A stretch of DNA of 64,000 bases from Acephala macrosclerotiorum (GCA_014904845.1 MU119219.1:391427-455426); one strand, 5' to 3'. Shown: positions 46,520-59,453, numbered from the stretch's first letter. Notes: a model not told the origin generated them from the sequence alone. Numbers and translations are program-made.

Positions 46520-49393
46520 CTCATGCCTGATGTAAAGCTAAATCAGTATGAGAACAAGAAAACGATCGTGAGACATCATGTGGCGGAGAAAAACCCCCAG
46601 ATTTGACGTCCCCGAGAAGCAGTTATAAATCCCCTTTCACATAATGAACATCAAACTGATGGGACCCAAAAGACCAAAGACACAACCTGGTCCTATATCG
46701 ATAGAAGCCACCACGATCAGCGAGACATGAAGTTCGTTCCTACTCTCTTGTCCAATACGCATCCTCTCCGTACCAGACAAGAATACTACAGCAAATGACA
46801 GATTGAATTTTGCTTCTCATCCCGAACAGATTTTTCAGAATGTGCAACCATGAAGACGTTACCAACCAGAGAATTCCTTCTCAGGCGCGCCGGAGTCTAC
46901 CTCTCCTCCTCGATATCACCTGTCTTTCGAATGGGCCTTCTTATGGATTAAGTCGCCTTCGACTCCATCCCTTCCACATCTGTATCCCCAAAGCTCTCGT
47001 GGCCGCACGCATGGTGCCGCATGAGGCTCGCCGAGGGAAGCGCTGAGGCCTTTGGTGCTTTCACCGGACTTTGGCCGATTCTGCTCGTTCGAGAGGAGTG
47101 TGTGGGAGAGTTATGAAGTCGAAGTCGATCGAGATGTGTAAAGGTTGTGTTTCCACACTTTTAGGTAGGGGATGGAGGAAGGTCGGTTTGAAAGTCTTCG
47201 ATACCAGGTACCAAGAGCATGTCGTCCAGGCGGTAAAATTTCTGTTGCATCCGTAGCTCGAGGGGATAAGAAAAGTAGTATTCAGAGCCCGTGATGTCTT
47301 CCTTGGTTTAGGTCCAGTGATGAAGGCAGTAATGCTGAGCTGTAGACAAGACGTCAGCTTAAATCAAGACACTTGGAAAGTATCTACTTCTTCCTCTTCT
47401 GCAGCCTGCCACCAGAATGCCACCGTAAAGCATGCGTATCTGCGAAGCTTGTAGTAGGCTTCTAGTGATGTAGGCAGTGTTGCTGAGCTGGGCTGGTTCC
47501 GGCGAAAGAAGTGTCAGCTTATCTAGTCCTATATCTTTTGCTGACGACGGATGAAGATTCCAGCGGTTGAGACCTGCATTCAATGCCCAGCGAATGTTGC
47601 TGATGCTGTTGCGGTCTGTGGTCGAGGGCGTGCGAATGCGTCTACTGGTGTTCAAATGAAGTGGCTGGAGATACCTCTCCTGTGGCTTTCTCCAGCGGCT
47701 GAGTGTGTGTGATGGCGACAATGGCATAGCAAGAGAAAGAGCCGTCTGCAACGCCAGCTACTACTGGGGCGTTCCACCCGGGAGGCAACAAAGCTTCAGC
47801 GTCGACGTCAGACAGGGAGGCGGTGCCGATAGGATTGCTCGCAGGTCTCCATCTGTTGGTGATAACGGAGCACAGACATACAATTCCATGGAGATGACAG
47901 GAATATCACTGCTTTCCGCGGCAGTACTCGTACAATTCGAAAGCATCACGAACGTCATCCACCACAATCAAACGATGACCGCAACGAGAGCAATGAGGAG
48001 ACTCGAGCGCGTATTTCTACTTTCATTTCTGCAACAGCTACGGCATAGCTACACATCGCGCTGTGAGTCAACAGCTTCAATGCCTCACACAGCCTCCCCG
48101 TTGGCCTCAACACCATGGCCAGCAATTGGGCATCCCATCCGTTCTGTCATACACAAGCCGCAGATCGGTGAATCAGTAGTTGGGTGGGTGACCACCAGCG
48201 AATCCTCACTGTTGTATGTCTTTTTCATTTTTTACATTTTCTTTTGTGGGGAGTGGAGACTTGACAACAAAGCTCTGAAAGTCGGTGAAACTTTGGTAGT
48301 TCCAGGCTCATATGAAGGCCTAATAAAACTTGAATCTACTCTTGGAAGTCTATGGTCTTACGTGAAAGCCAATTGTGCTGTCCAAATGTATAGGTACGGT
48401 CGAAGGTCTGACTTTGACCGGCTTGAGAGAAAGCTGAGGAATGAGAAGGATTTCTAAGTTGATGAGAAGGAGTACCATGAGTTATAGATGGCGTCTACTA
48501 GGGAATAACGCCCGGGGATCTTAGAAAGAGCTGGTAGGACGTATCGAAGGGGTTTGCTGTCAGGTGGGTATGCATGGCCTTAGGGAAGAGGTTCCTCGCA
48601 GTTGAATATGGAGCAATTCCCATTCATATAGACATTACAAGCTCTCTACAAGCCAAACAGCAACTTACCCAAAATCCTTGACGCATATCATTATCATGGC
48701 TCTGCTGGAGAAATGTGGGGTAGGATAGGACGAGAACTTCAATACAGAGGAAGCAGAAACAAGTCCTATTAATTCATTTAATGTCAACACTTGTGACCAA
48801 GGCGCGATTCAACAAAACTCAATGGACTTTGTGTTAGTTTGCTTCTCTGAATGTCTCTTCTCTTCACCTAGAATAAAGGGGGACATATGCTCCAAAGCAA
48901 GGAAATAGCAAGGGCAGTCAAAACATGAACTTAACAGTCTCAGCAAAGGAAAGAAAACACCAAAAGCCAGCAGAGCAAAGAAGAGATGAATCAGTAAGAG
49001 AATCAAATTGCTTGTAGCGAGATGTTGGTGAGCGATGGCGTCGACGTCTCTGCCGCGGGGGGGGTAAATGGCGGATTTTGGCCCGTGTACAACCACGAAA
49101 TCCACCCCTTTCAAACACATACCTCTATCTCTATCTTTTGACAAAGAAAAATATTATAAAAAGTTTACCGATCGATGTGCAAGATCTAGAATATTGGTTA
49201 TAAGATCCTAGAACTTTTTTGAGAAGTTTATATTTGAGCTGATGTGCCAAAATCGGCCACCTTTTTCTTTCGCGGTAGAGGGACGTCCCACCACGGCAGC
49301 CGAGACGCACCTTAACCGAACCGAAAGGTGGTCACTTAGAACTTACGCGGCTGGAGCTTCACGAATTCTAGCTTCACACAACACAACATCAAA
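46520..49393. other. Gene-poor interval
   Basis: A 250-codon plus-strand ORF at 47705-48457 is open but its composition is not protein-like, and the opposite strand has competing frames. I support no gene here. The right end carries the Swp1 promoter. Confidence 0.4.
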
Positions 49394-50417
49394 ATGCGAT
49401 TCCTACACTCATTACTTCCCTCTTTACTTGTGCTAGGAGCGGGCGTGGCTCAGGCAGCTTCATCATGGGGTTTTGACGAAGCAGTCATCTCTGTTACTGG
49501 AAAAGGTGGTGCTAGCAGCGCATTCAAGGACAAGTAAGCTCCCCATCTGCGAAGGAATTGAGAACGGTGAAACTGACAGTCTACTGTATAGGCTCTCCGA
49601 TCATGCTCCTCTTGCGAAGCCAGTTACATTGGGCGCGGCAGATTCTCTGAAGATTGTCCTGACAGCTACTGAAGCTGGGGCTGCGAAACGACCTCATCAA
49701 GCATTCCTGCTCCTCAGAGATCAGGACACAGGATTGGAAGCTACATTCCCTTTCCAAGTGAAGGAGAGCGGCAAGGGAAAGGTCGATTTCGTACGTATAT
49801 CACTTCTGAATATGTGGACTAAGGGCTGATAGCTTCACAGACACACAAAGACCTACCAATCCAACTCCTCACCTCGACTCAACCTCTCCGCGCAACCCTC
49901 CTCCTTGCCTCCTTCGGCTCTACCCAAGCATTTAGCAACCATGTCTTTAACCTCGATGTCAAGATTGACTCTAACGTCCCTATTCCTAAATACGAAAAAC
50001 CATTGAGATACGGAAAGTTGAATGAGATCCACCATATCTTCAAGCCAGACCCAAAGAGTGGACCAAAGATCATTTCCTTGTTCTTCGTGCTCTCTATTCT
50101 AGCTACTATTCCAATTTTGTTTGGCACTGTATGTTACACCTTATAGCTTCTTTTGGAACATTTGCTAATGAATGCAGTGGGCATACCTTGGAGCCAACAT
50201 CTCCCACGTCTCGAAAGCTCTCAGCGCGGCTCCTATCGCGCACACCCTATTCTTCGGTTCGATCCTAGCAATGGAAGGTATTTTCTTCCTATACTACACC
50301 AACTGGACCCTGTTCCAGATCCTGCCTCCCGCTGGAGTAGTAGGTACCGTCATTTTCTTGAGCGGAACAAAGGCTCTCTCGGAGGTACAGAGCCGTCGTT
50401 TGGCTGGTGAGCGGTAA
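49394..50417 (+). CDS. swp1: Oligosaccharyltransferase subunit Swp1 / ribophorin II
   Basis: Exons 49394-49533, 49592-49790, 49841-50128 and 50178-50417; three introns of 49-58 nt, all in phase; 288 residues. Signal peptide MRFLHSLLPSLLVLGAGVAQA, luminal beta-rich domain (SWGFDEAVISVTGKGG, HQAFLLLRDQDTGLEATFPF), then three hydrophobic helices: IISLFFVLSILATIPILFGT, HTLFFGSILAMEGIFFLYY and FQILPPAGVVGTVIFLSG, ending in a short basic tail QSRRLAGER. Size and layout fit yeast Swp1 (286 residues). Known role: a non-catalytic subunit of the ER oligosaccharyltransferase complex with Wbp1 and Ost2, needed for N-glycosylation. Start fixed by the signal peptide. Confidence 0.93.
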
Positions 50418-51061
50418 AAGGCGAACAAGAGAGGCAGATAAGGGGGTCGGATGCTACACAAAAGTTATAGGGAATGTATGATCGGAATTAGTACATTGTA
50501 CAATATCAAAAGGCAAGGGAGAACGTGACAATTCCTTGGCGTTCAGGGGTACCGAATCTTGCTCTCATGTCCCAAACCAGTGACAGATAGAATGCTACAA
50601 ACCCAAACGCCACTTTCCGAAAGCTGGAGGGCCTTCAGGATTTAAATGCATGGCGAGTTTTCGAGGATCTAATTTCTGCTAGTCTCTTTACTCTTCTGGC
50701 GGGTGCGTGATTCAAGAGCTGTATCAATGCAACCTACCTTTTCATCTCCTAATATGCCTTTTCTTTCCTATCATGCAATTAAGGACTTCGATAGCAGATC
50801 GTGGATGGACCCTTGCTCTGAGAGTTGTGTTCTCCTGCCACTTTTTTGTCACAAATTTCATTCAGAGTCTGACACAACAAGGAACAATATGGCCTTCAAA
50901 AAGTTGGTTCTTGATCTGACTTTGGGAGATTGGTGTATCTGTAATCTCACCTCTCTCGACGTCCCGCACTGCTAAAAACTTTTTTCATGTATTCATAATG
51001 CCATTATCCCATCCACCCCATAACACTACCCGATGCCTCCCCACCCTCCATCCATGCTCCA
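50418..51061. other. Intergenic, no gene supported
   Basis: Convergent spacer between Swp1 and NudC; it holds both 3' ends. No RNA gene seen. Confidence 0.4.
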
Positions 51062-51796
51062 CTAGTTGATCTTCGCCTTACTAAAATCCATCTCCGGATG
51101 CTGCGCCTGGAACTTCTTCAACATATCCATCTTCTTCTGCTCATCACTCGTCGGTTGACCCATCTCCTTCTGTCTCTGATCAAACATCATCTTCTCAACC
51201 ATACTCCTCGTCTCCCCATCCAGATCTCCCAACTTACTGTTCTCGGGTTGGATCTTCGTGACGTCAATTTTGGGGGCGCTGGTGATGACATGTTCCCACC
51301 ATTGCATTTTATTTACTTTGTCCATGTGTAGTTCGAGGATCTTGGTTCCGGAGGGTGAGGTTGCGAGTGTCCAGGTAGATTCGTCGACGTGGATTTCGTA
51401 GGGGAGGTCGCCCTGTATCTTCTTGTCAGTAACTTGCCCCGATAATATCTCCTGGTGAAAGCGTGGCATCGCAACGTACGCTTATGATCGGCTCCTGACC
51501 CTTGATACCCAGTACGAGCTTCTTCTTCTTGATCTCGACATTCAAGTCTTTGCCCTTCAGGTTTCCGGGAACTTCGACCGTAACATCTAGATCACCAATG
51601 GTTTGAGTCCATTTGTATGGGAGAGCTGCTTGTTCTGCTGCTTCCTTTGCGCGTGCTGCCGCCTCTTCTTCCTTGGTTGGTTCTAGTGGGATGTCAGAGC
51701 CTGAGCCTCGAGTACGCAACAGTCGTGAGACAATGACGAGATCAACAATTTCAAAACCCCCGATTCCGAAAATCAAAACATACCTTTGTCCGTCAT
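51062..51796 (-). CDS. nudC: Nuclear movement protein NudC
   Basis: Exons 51796-51784, 51706-51480 and 51412-51062, 196 residues, in phase throughout. N-terminal helix [20 protein letters not shown], then a CS/p23-like beta sandwich at about 30-115: [71 protein letters not shown]. The C-terminal helices end [20 protein letters not shown]. This is the standard fungal NudC length and order. Known role: an Hsp90-associated chaperone for dynein regulators such as the LIS1 homologue, needed for nuclear migration along hyphae. The first exon is only 13 nt (MTDK), supported by the phase and by a GTATGT donor; the alternative start inside exon 2 is unlikely. Confidence 0.93.
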
Positions 51797-51994
51797 ATTT
51801 GCGTTACGTTGAAGAACTTGAAAGTTGTGTCGCGTGGTGGGACATTCTGGAAATCGACGACAAGGCTTTGAAATCCGCCCCACTAAAAATTAGCTCCGCT
51901 TCAGCCTCGCGTTGACGCCTATACAGATTAACAGCAACCTCCCTCAATCTTCCCCTCGCTCCACGAACAGAGGTGTTTCCTCTCATCATCTACC
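51797..51994. promoter_or_regulatory. Shared divergent promoter of nudC and tfb3
   Basis: Only 198 bp separate the two opposite start codons, so the control elements of both genes must lie here or overlap the first NudC exon. No specific motif claimed. Confidence 0.6.
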
Positions 51995-53086
51995 ATGATG
52001 CGCAACGGTTCAGCCTCCAAGGGATTGGACTCCAACCCCTCCGACGACATCTGCCCCGTCTGCAAATCAAACCGCTACCTAACGCCCACCCTCCAATTCC
52101 TCATAAACCCAGAATGCTACCACAAAATGTGCAGCACCTGCGTCGACCGCATCTTCTCATCTGGCCCCGCATCTTGCCCCGTTCCCTACTGCGGCAAAAC
52201 CCTGCGGAAAAAAGGATTCCATAAAGCATTCTTTGGAGACTTGAAAGTTGAACGAGAATGTGATATTAGGAAACGCGTAAGTGCGGTTTATAATAAGCGA
52301 CAAGATGATTTTGAGACGTTGCTTGATTGGAATAATTATTTGGAAGATGTGGAGGGGTTGATTTTTGATTTGGTGGAAGGAAACAAAGAGGATAGGAGTA
52401 GGGCGGAGGAGAAGTTGAGGGCGTATAAGGAGAGAAATTTGGGGGAGATAGAGGCTAATAAGAGGGCTGGGTTGGAGGAGATGGAGTTGGAGAAGAGGAG
52501 GGAGAGGGCGGAGAAAGAGGCTGCTAGGCAAAGGAGGTTGGCTGCTATTAAGGAGGCTGAGGAAGAGAAGATGGATGTTGAGAAGTCGAGGAGGGATGTG
52601 TTGGAGAAGTTGGCGAGTGGAGAGGGGGATGCAAGGGAGATTACAGAGATGGCACAGAAAATTGTATTGAAGAAGAGCGGTGCAAGGAGGACTGCGAATG
52701 AGTCGATGAACAATGGTTCGAGGGATCCAGATCTCGCCATCAGAGGGCTCAAGAAGAAAGTCGCACCAGTTGCAGAGAAGCCCTACGACCCCTTTGGTGG
52801 AGTCGACCTCACGCCTTCACGATATGTTCTCCAGGACGACTACGAGAGCGAGTGGCTTCAAGGTGCCAAGAGAAATCAACAACATACGGCAGGAGGATAC
52901 AGCTTTCACGAGTACTATGCACGGACAATGTTCGAAGCTTTCTCCGGGCTTGGTGTATTCATAGAGGATGAAGTTGGAAACAGACCTCCACCAGCTGCAC
53001 CATCAAACATCGCTACAATAGCAGCAGAGGCGCCTACAGGAAAGATAAAGCTTGAGCATAAAATGGAGTTGGACGACGTCTTTTGA
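51995..53086 (+). CDS. tfb3: TFIIH CDK-activating kinase assembly factor MAT1/Tfb3
   Basis: Single exon, 363 residues. RING finger with C20, C23, C41, H43, C46, C49, C61 and C66 (DDICPVCKSNRYLTP start, CPVPYCGKTLRKKGF end), then a long charged helix (NKEDRSRAEEKLRAYKERN to EEEKMDVEKSRRDVLEKL), and a C-terminal region with YDPFGGVDLTPSRYVLQDDY and YYARTMFEAFSGLGVFIEDE. This order is diagnostic for Mat1/Tfb3, which bridges the Cdk7/cyclin H kinase to core TFIIH for transcription initiation and DNA repair. The ATG is doubled (MMRNG); either can serve. The long open frame without introns and dense helical coding give a firm model. Confidence 0.95.
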   Translation: MMRNGSASKGLDSNPSDDICPVCKSNRYLTPTLQFLINPECYHKMCSTCVDRIFSSGPASCPVPYCGKTLRKKGFHKAFFGDLKVERECDIRKRVSAVYNKRQDDFETLLDWNNYLEDVEGLIFDLVEGNKEDRSRAEEKLRAYKERNLGEIEANKRAGLEEMELEKRRERAEKEAARQRRLAAIKEAEEEKMDVEKSRRDVLEKLASGEGDAREITEMAQKIVLKKSGARRTANESMNNGSRDPDLAIRGLKKKVAPVAEKPYDPFGGVDLTPSRYVLQDDYESEWLQGAKRNQQHTAGGYSFHEYYARTMFEAFSGLGVFIEDEVGNRPPPAAPSNIATIAAEAPTGKIKLEHKMELDDVF

Positions 53087-53494
53087 GGTCTTTGCATTAA
53101 CTAGTCAGTCATCTACGGAGTTTCGGAGCTGTTGCATGGATCTGGTGTTTGTATATTAGCTTTTCATGGCTGTCCCTTTTTGGTAGGGACTGTTTTGCTA
53201 TGGCTTGGAGGTGTGATACGCCCGAATGCGAGATAGGGTCAGATAAATCGAGGGGTAGAATGTCCACTCGTCACGAAGTTCCGAAAAAGAATCGAATCAT
53301 GGTCAGGTCTTTCATTAGACTCCTATAGCCAGCTCATCTAAGCTTAAGGCCATTGTAATACCACATCACACTTCGCATTTTGCCTGCCAGATCCATCTCT
53401 GTCCATCTCGCATTGTGAATCAAAACTTATCTCGTAACGCCATGCTATGATCTTCTTCATAACCAAAGAAAAACAATGCTCTTATTACCTCCAC

Positions 53495-55709
53495 TTATTG
53501 TTGCCACGCCTGTTGCTGTGCTGGTCTTGGGAATACTGGCACGGTTTCTAAACTGTCTAAACCACCACCTATCGGCTGTTGATTATGTTGCCACCCTGTA
53601 CCTGTTGCGGTGTTAACGAAATGGCTTTGCCGGAAGGGATTCGTGCTTCCTGTTGGCTGTGGTACCAGGTCGGCGCTCGTCTGAGGTCGTTGAGCAGAGT
53701 TTATGGCGAGGCTCTTCGCGAATGGGTTGGTACCAGTAGCCATGGGCCGCAGAGATGCTGATGTTTGTTGTGGTTGCATTTGCTGGTGTTGCTGATCAGG
53801 TGGTGGCGTGAAGGTTTGAACCGGTTGAACCGGTGAGGCTGTTACGGTATGCTTGGCAAAGGGATTTGTGGACTGGCGAGTAATGGGAGATGTGACTGGA
53901 GGTGATGCCGGGAAGGATGGTCCTTGCATTCCGGTGGGGTTTGCCATCATCATTGACTGGCGGAAGGGGTTGGTGGTTTGCTGTGCACCTGTCTGCATAG
54001 GTCCAAGTTGCTGCTGCTGTTGTTGTGGCATTGGCTGTTGGAAGTTAACAGCAGAATCTTGAGGTATCGAAGAGAGGCCGCCTGGCTGAAATGATGGTTG
54101 AGGAGTATAGCCTCCAAAGCCAGCACCAGTAAAGTTGGTCTGAACCGGTTGGGGCTGCTGCTGTTGTTGTTGCTGCATCCCATTGAAACCTGTATTAAAA
54201 GGTTGCTGCTGTTGCGGAGGACTAAATTGATTCGGGTTTTGGAAGCCAGTTTGTTGTGGTGCAAAGCCGTTCTGTTGGAATTGCTGGGGTTGTTGTATCT
54301 GGAAATTATTGAATTGAGGAGCAGGTTGCTGCATCCCAGGTTGAGTGGCCATAGGCTGTTGATTCTGCTCTATCGAATCGAAAAAGTCGATAAGATCTGG
54401 ATCAGGGCCCTTTGCTGGTGCAGCAGCAGTGGTCTTTGAAGCTGGTTGGCTCGTAGCATCAGGAAATGCACGTCCTGCAGCAGCTCGTGATTCTGCATCG
54501 CTCTTGGCAGGCTTCGAGAAGGCGTTCGTCGATGAACCGTTTGTCCGATTCTTTTTCGACTCTTGCTCTGCTAAGTACTGTCTTCTGTTGATCTCGAAGT
54601 CTTCGTCCTTCAGATACTCCTGTAATTGCTTCCCAAGATTCACTGGAGCGTGCTTCAGCTTAGGCACCTCGACTCGAGTTTGGTGCTCGTATTGGCGAGC
54701 AGTGCTGAGATATTGTACAACAAAGTCCGTTTGCTTGGTAAAATTGTTGTAAATCTCCATAGCACGCTCTGCATCTGGCTTTGACATCTCAAAGAAATGG
54801 CCTTTCCCTTGTCAGCTAGGTAACTTGTACAGCAGAGCAGTATTTACCTAGAATATTGATCATAGCTTGGTTCATGACATGGAACATTGCTAATAAGTCC
54901 AATACCAACATTCGGAAGACGGTAATTGTGATTTCGTTCTCAGGTTCATTGTCCAATACCTGATTCTCTCAGCAATTGTCCAAACAAATAGGGTATACAC
55001 CTACATCACACTTCAAGAGGGCAGTGATTTGGTGTTGAACAGCTTCGGTCTCGCGAAGTAGACCCTTGTCAACTGTCATCTTCTCCAGCCTATTCTCTGC
55101 CCCTCGAACAAAGTCGCATTTTGTGTCCCGGTACGCCCGCGCCCTCTCCATAAGGTAATTCGTGTAGTGCCGTATATTCCGGCCCTGGGTTTGAACTTGA
55201 CCACGCTCAGTCAGCACGGCCTCTATTAAGTTGCCTATCCGGCCTGAGCCTTTGGCAGGCTCAATAGCTCTGAGGACTTCATTTCCACCTACCATCAGAG
55301 AAGCTGCCTATAGCCAGCATACTCCTATGCCGTGCCAGATATGCCAATGTAACATCCGGCGAACCCTCTCTAATCATCAAATGTACTGTAATCAAGCTCT
55401 TGAATACCACCGTCCATGTCGAGTCTCGTAAGCGGTTCTGTAATGCTCGGAACACTTCGGCCACTCCAGTTTCGCCAGAATGCGTCGCTATAAGGATGTG
55501 TTCGATGTATCTAACAGGCAGATAGTGTCAGCTAGGCTCGTAATGCCCGCGTATAAGGGAATGCATACTTCGACTTCGGTGGGGCGGCCTGTTGAACGCG
55601 CAAGTTAGCCAGATGTAATACCAAAACGAATCCTCCAGTCGCTCGAGCATTGTAAACTCACCTTGATCTTCGTCGCACCCTTCACTGACTTCTCAAAAGA
55701 GCTTGCCAT
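53495..55709 (-). CDS. AP180/YAP1801-type clathrin assembly protein
   Basis: Exons 55709-55662, 55588-55569, 55510-55293, 55195-55005, 54959-54848 and 54801-53495; 631 residues, all phases consistent. The ANTH domain (1-about 270): SSFEKSVKGATKIKAAPP (lipid-binding lysines), KYIEHILIATHSGETGVAEV, WTVVFKSLITVHLMIREGS, QTQGRNIRHYTNYLMERA, ITVFRMLVLDLLAMFHVMN, HFFEMSKPDAERAMEIY. Then a disordered Gln/Pro/Phe-rich tail with four NPF motifs (TTNPFRQ, STNPFAK, GTNPFAK, STNPFRQ) for EH-domain partners and a possible clathrin box near DPDLIDFFD. Known role: binds PtdIns(4,5)P2 and recruits clathrin at endocytic sites. The start is fixed by the conserved N-terminus; the 20-nt second exon is supported by the phase on both sides. 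Confidence 0.93.
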
Positions 55710-57104
55710 CTTCGACTCAAGGCCGCCGGATCAGGCTTGCGACAGCCTCTGCCGACGGAGACCACGAGCTCTTTTTGTCGCGCAGGTAGGAATTGGACAG
55801 TGGTTTGGTTGGATGCTCAAGGTTATCCGGGACAAGATCCTGGTGGTTTGGTGTCGCTGTTGGAAGCAGTGTTTGCTTTGAATGGGTTTCGTCGCGGTGG
55901 TGGTCGGAGGCTTGGTTAAGGTTGTTCGCTCAGCCTGGACAATCAATCTACCTGTGAAATGATATCGGGAATTATTACGACGGCCTAAGCATCGGGCGAG
56001 GATTTCAGGAACTCAAGACGACGTGCATAATGGTGGATATCAAGACTAAATTTGCATCGTGTCTTGTACACCGAACCAAGAGTTCTTTTGCTGTGGCTCC
56101 TTGTCGAGTGGTAGTGGCGATGGCTGAGTTGTCAGTTGGCAGCGTCATTGTTGAACGGGTCCGTGATTGGCGTTCGTTTTCAGGGTCGGCTTGGGTCAAT
56201 GCGGAGAACTCACAGTGCGCCATACAACAGTCAATTCCGAAAAGTAAAGTTAGATTCTGTTACAAGAGTGTTTCTTTTGTTGACTCTATGGTGCTGCATA
56301 CAAACCTAATCCCACATACTATGCCCCCATACGTAGAGCTACAATGACCATCTCCATAATCTAATTATTCCAATTTAGCCGGGTCAAAAGAGCCCATCAA
56401 GGCAAGCACTTTTAGAGCTTGGTCGCGCGCCCCAGGGATATGGTATGGTGTCGAAATCGAGGAGCAGATTCCGCGGATGGAGAGAGCCTGGAGGGGTCCG
56501 TGATTGGAAGTTGCCAACAGCTCGACGAATATCGCCCAGAAAATAAAAGGTCGAGAGAGGGGTTGCCTACATGTTAGTCCAATAGCGAAAAGGAATTTCT
56601 GGAAGAGGTCCCGTCACTTCGATAATATTCTGTGCAGATATGGCCGTCCTTCGCAAAGAGAACAAGCTAGGCCTATGCAAAAGCCAACACAAAGTATGCC
56701 TTCCAAGTTTATGGATTCAGAGATGCCTTCATCGCGTCCGAAATTGAACAAGGTGTGTGTCGAACGCTTATTTCACTCTCCCTACCTCCTCTCACAACCA
56801 TACCACTGAAGCCCGGTGAAGGGAGAGTTTGGAAGCTCGAGAAGGAGGGATCGTAGTCATATAAACACGCTGGCTTTTCATCATCTGGAGAATGTTAGCA
56901 ATTCCAACACGGTGCGCAGCGAGCTGGGACTCACTTGTTTAAAACTTGGAAGGTCATGAAGAGGAAAGAAATTTTCTGGCTGCGTGAAAGCGCATATAAA
57001 AGTTTGCTGGCACGGGACATGCCGTTTGCGCTAACCTAATATGGACAGCTTCAAGATATTTTGGAGGGCATCGAACGAAGGTTCTCGACCAACAATGAAG
57101 AGCA
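55710..57104. other. Intergenic, no gene supported
   Basis: Contains the divergent promoters of the AP180-type gene and the aspartyl-tRNA synthetase gene. Short ORFs, for example at 56504-56809, have no support. Confidence 0.45.
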
Positions 57105-59453
57105 ATGACGATCGCTGCATGTTCTACTAAGCATGTGCTGAGACGATTTCCACCAAGGACATTACCAAAAGTTTTATGGACTACACAATCGAGTCTGCCG
57201 GGACAATTGCCAATACGATGTTTCCACCAACACCATAGACTTGAAGAGGCAGCTGGAGAGGGTCAATCGGGGCACAATGTAGTTCACGAACGGTTCTGGA
57301 AGGAATTCAAGTCGATGTGTAGGTCTCATGTTCTTCTGCATACTTTACTGTACAATTTACTGATTATTTCAGACGAGCTTAGCACTCCGACTCGATTCGC
57401 AAAGAACGTCCGTCGCTCGATGATAGGCAATACCGTTACAGTTGTTGGCTTTCTACACAAGATTGTCAACTTGGGAGAAGCGCTAGCCTTTGCACATGTA
57501 CAAGTGGCCTCAACATCGGAGAGGTCAACATCAGAGCTGCTGCAGGTGGTATGCCAAGGTGCTGCACTTTGCAGACAGCTTAACAGTATTCGTCCAGGAA
57601 GTTCTGTAAGCTTCCAAGGGGAGGTGGTTAATAAACGGGCGCCGAAAAAAGTGAAGGAAGACATCAAGGTGCCAAATGAGTGGGAGTCCGTGGACCTTGT
57701 ACCTATCAACCGTATCGAGGTCAAAGCGAACGTCATTAGATGCTTCAACAGCTTTCCGGCTGATATTCATCATGGTTCAGACCACGTCTTCCCTCCTCAG
57801 CATCGGCATCTCCAGATCCGGTACGATCCGGAGTTGAAGGAGAGGTTAGTACTCAGGTCTGCCATTGCCGCATACGTCAGACAGAACTTAGTCGAATTTC
57901 AGGAGATTGAAACCCCTATTCTTTTCAAATCAACGCCTGAAGGAGCAAAAGAATTCCTAGTTCCGACTAAGAGACAAGGATATGCATACGCACTGCCGCA
58001 AAGTCCTCAACAGTACAAGCAAATCTTAATGGCTAGTGGAATTCACAGGTATTTCCAATTTGCAAAGTGTTTCCGAGATGAAGATCTCCGCGCAGACAGA
58101 CAACCCGAGTTCACTCAGGTAGGTCATGTTGCATATCTCTCTAGTATACTCTCCTCAATTGGCTTACGTCTCCTAGATAGATCTTGAGATGGCATTTACA
58201 GACGGCTATGGCGTCATGGCAAGAGTGGAGCAGCTGATCAAGGACATATACAAGAAGTTTGCTGAGCCCGGGACATACCTCGGTCACTCGTTACCATCTG
58301 CGCCGTTCTTCCGAGTCGAATACGAGAAAGCCATGTCCAAATATGGCTCAGATAAACCAGATCTGAGACTGAGAGGCCTAGTAAGCTAATGATTGACTAC
58401 GAGGCAAAACCATAGCTAACCCAACAGATACACCGCATCGATCAAGCTGCTTCTTCTGACCTTCGTAGTATGATCACGTCAATCAAAAAGCCGATCATTG
58501 AAGCATTCAAACTCAGACTCAATGCTTCTCCAGCAGAATTGCAGAAATTCATCACATCTTTCCTAGACTCACCTGATGCTGAAGTCTTCAACTCGAACCC
58601 CGACGGAGCACCTGGTATCTGCGTCTACGATCCTCGCAAACCTTTAGAAGGTCTATCCTCTTTCGGGCACGAAGGATCCGAGAAGCTGAAGTCGATTTAT
58701 TCTCAAATGGCCCAGCAACCATGGGAGAACGACGCAACCCACGAAGCGAACCGCACCTTCGACGAAGGCGACCTTCTAATTATCCAAGCCCGCCCAGATC
58801 TACCATTCTCAGGCGGCTCCACAATGATAGGAAAACTCCGACTCGCGATCGAAAAAGCTGCTATTGCAGAAGGACTCATTGAGCAAGACCCTAGACACAT
58901 GTACCTCTGGGTAACCGATTTCCCAATGTTTACTCTCGAAAACAGCGTCGATCCAGGCCAAGGTGGCAAAGCAGGATTCTCAGCAACGCACCACCCATTC
59001 ACAGCGCCAAAATCCGAGAAAGATGTCGATTTATTACTCTGGAAACCACTTGAAGCGAAAGCAGACCATTATGATCTCGTCGTCAATGGTGTCGAACTTG
59101 GTGGTGGAAGTCGTCGTATCCATAATGCTGAGATGCAAAGATTCATCATGAAGAATATCCTGAAGATGAGCGATGAACGTATCAACGACTTCTCGCATCT
59201 TCTGGAAGCTTTGCGTGCTGGATGTCCGCCACATGCTGGGTTGGCTATCGGATTTGATCGTCTGATTGCGGTGATGACTGGGAAAGAGTCGGTTAGGGAT
59301 GTCATTGCTTTCCCGAAGAGCTCCAAAGGTGAGGACATGATGGTCAGGAGTCCGGAATTGATTAGACCAGAGGAGTTGCAGAGGTATGGATTGGATTTGA
59401 GTGAGAGCGCAAAGGAGGCTTTGGAAAAGGCAAATGCCAATTCGCAAAAGTAG
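57105..59453 (+). CDS. msd1: Mitochondrial aspartyl-tRNA synthetase
   Basis: Exons 57105-57318, 57373-58118, 58177-58380 and 58428-59453, 729 residues. A basic N-terminal extension ([14 protein letters not shown] and more) suggests mitochondrial import. An OB-fold anticodon-binding domain follows ([20 protein letters not shown] to [11 protein letters not shown]). Class II core: [39 protein letters not shown], motif 2 [20 protein letters not shown], a bacterial-type insert ([27 protein letters not shown]), [29 protein letters not shown], and motif 3 [19 protein letters not shown]. The bacterial-type insert marks the organellar rather than the cytosolic enzyme. It charges mitochondrial tRNA-Asp. 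A shorter first exon is possible, but the phase of the 54-nt first intron is good. Confidence 0.94.

Noticed and set aside
47705..48457. 250-codon plus-strand ORF
   Set aside because: Open by chance in a mid-GC region: no domain, irregular composition, competing frames on the other strand.
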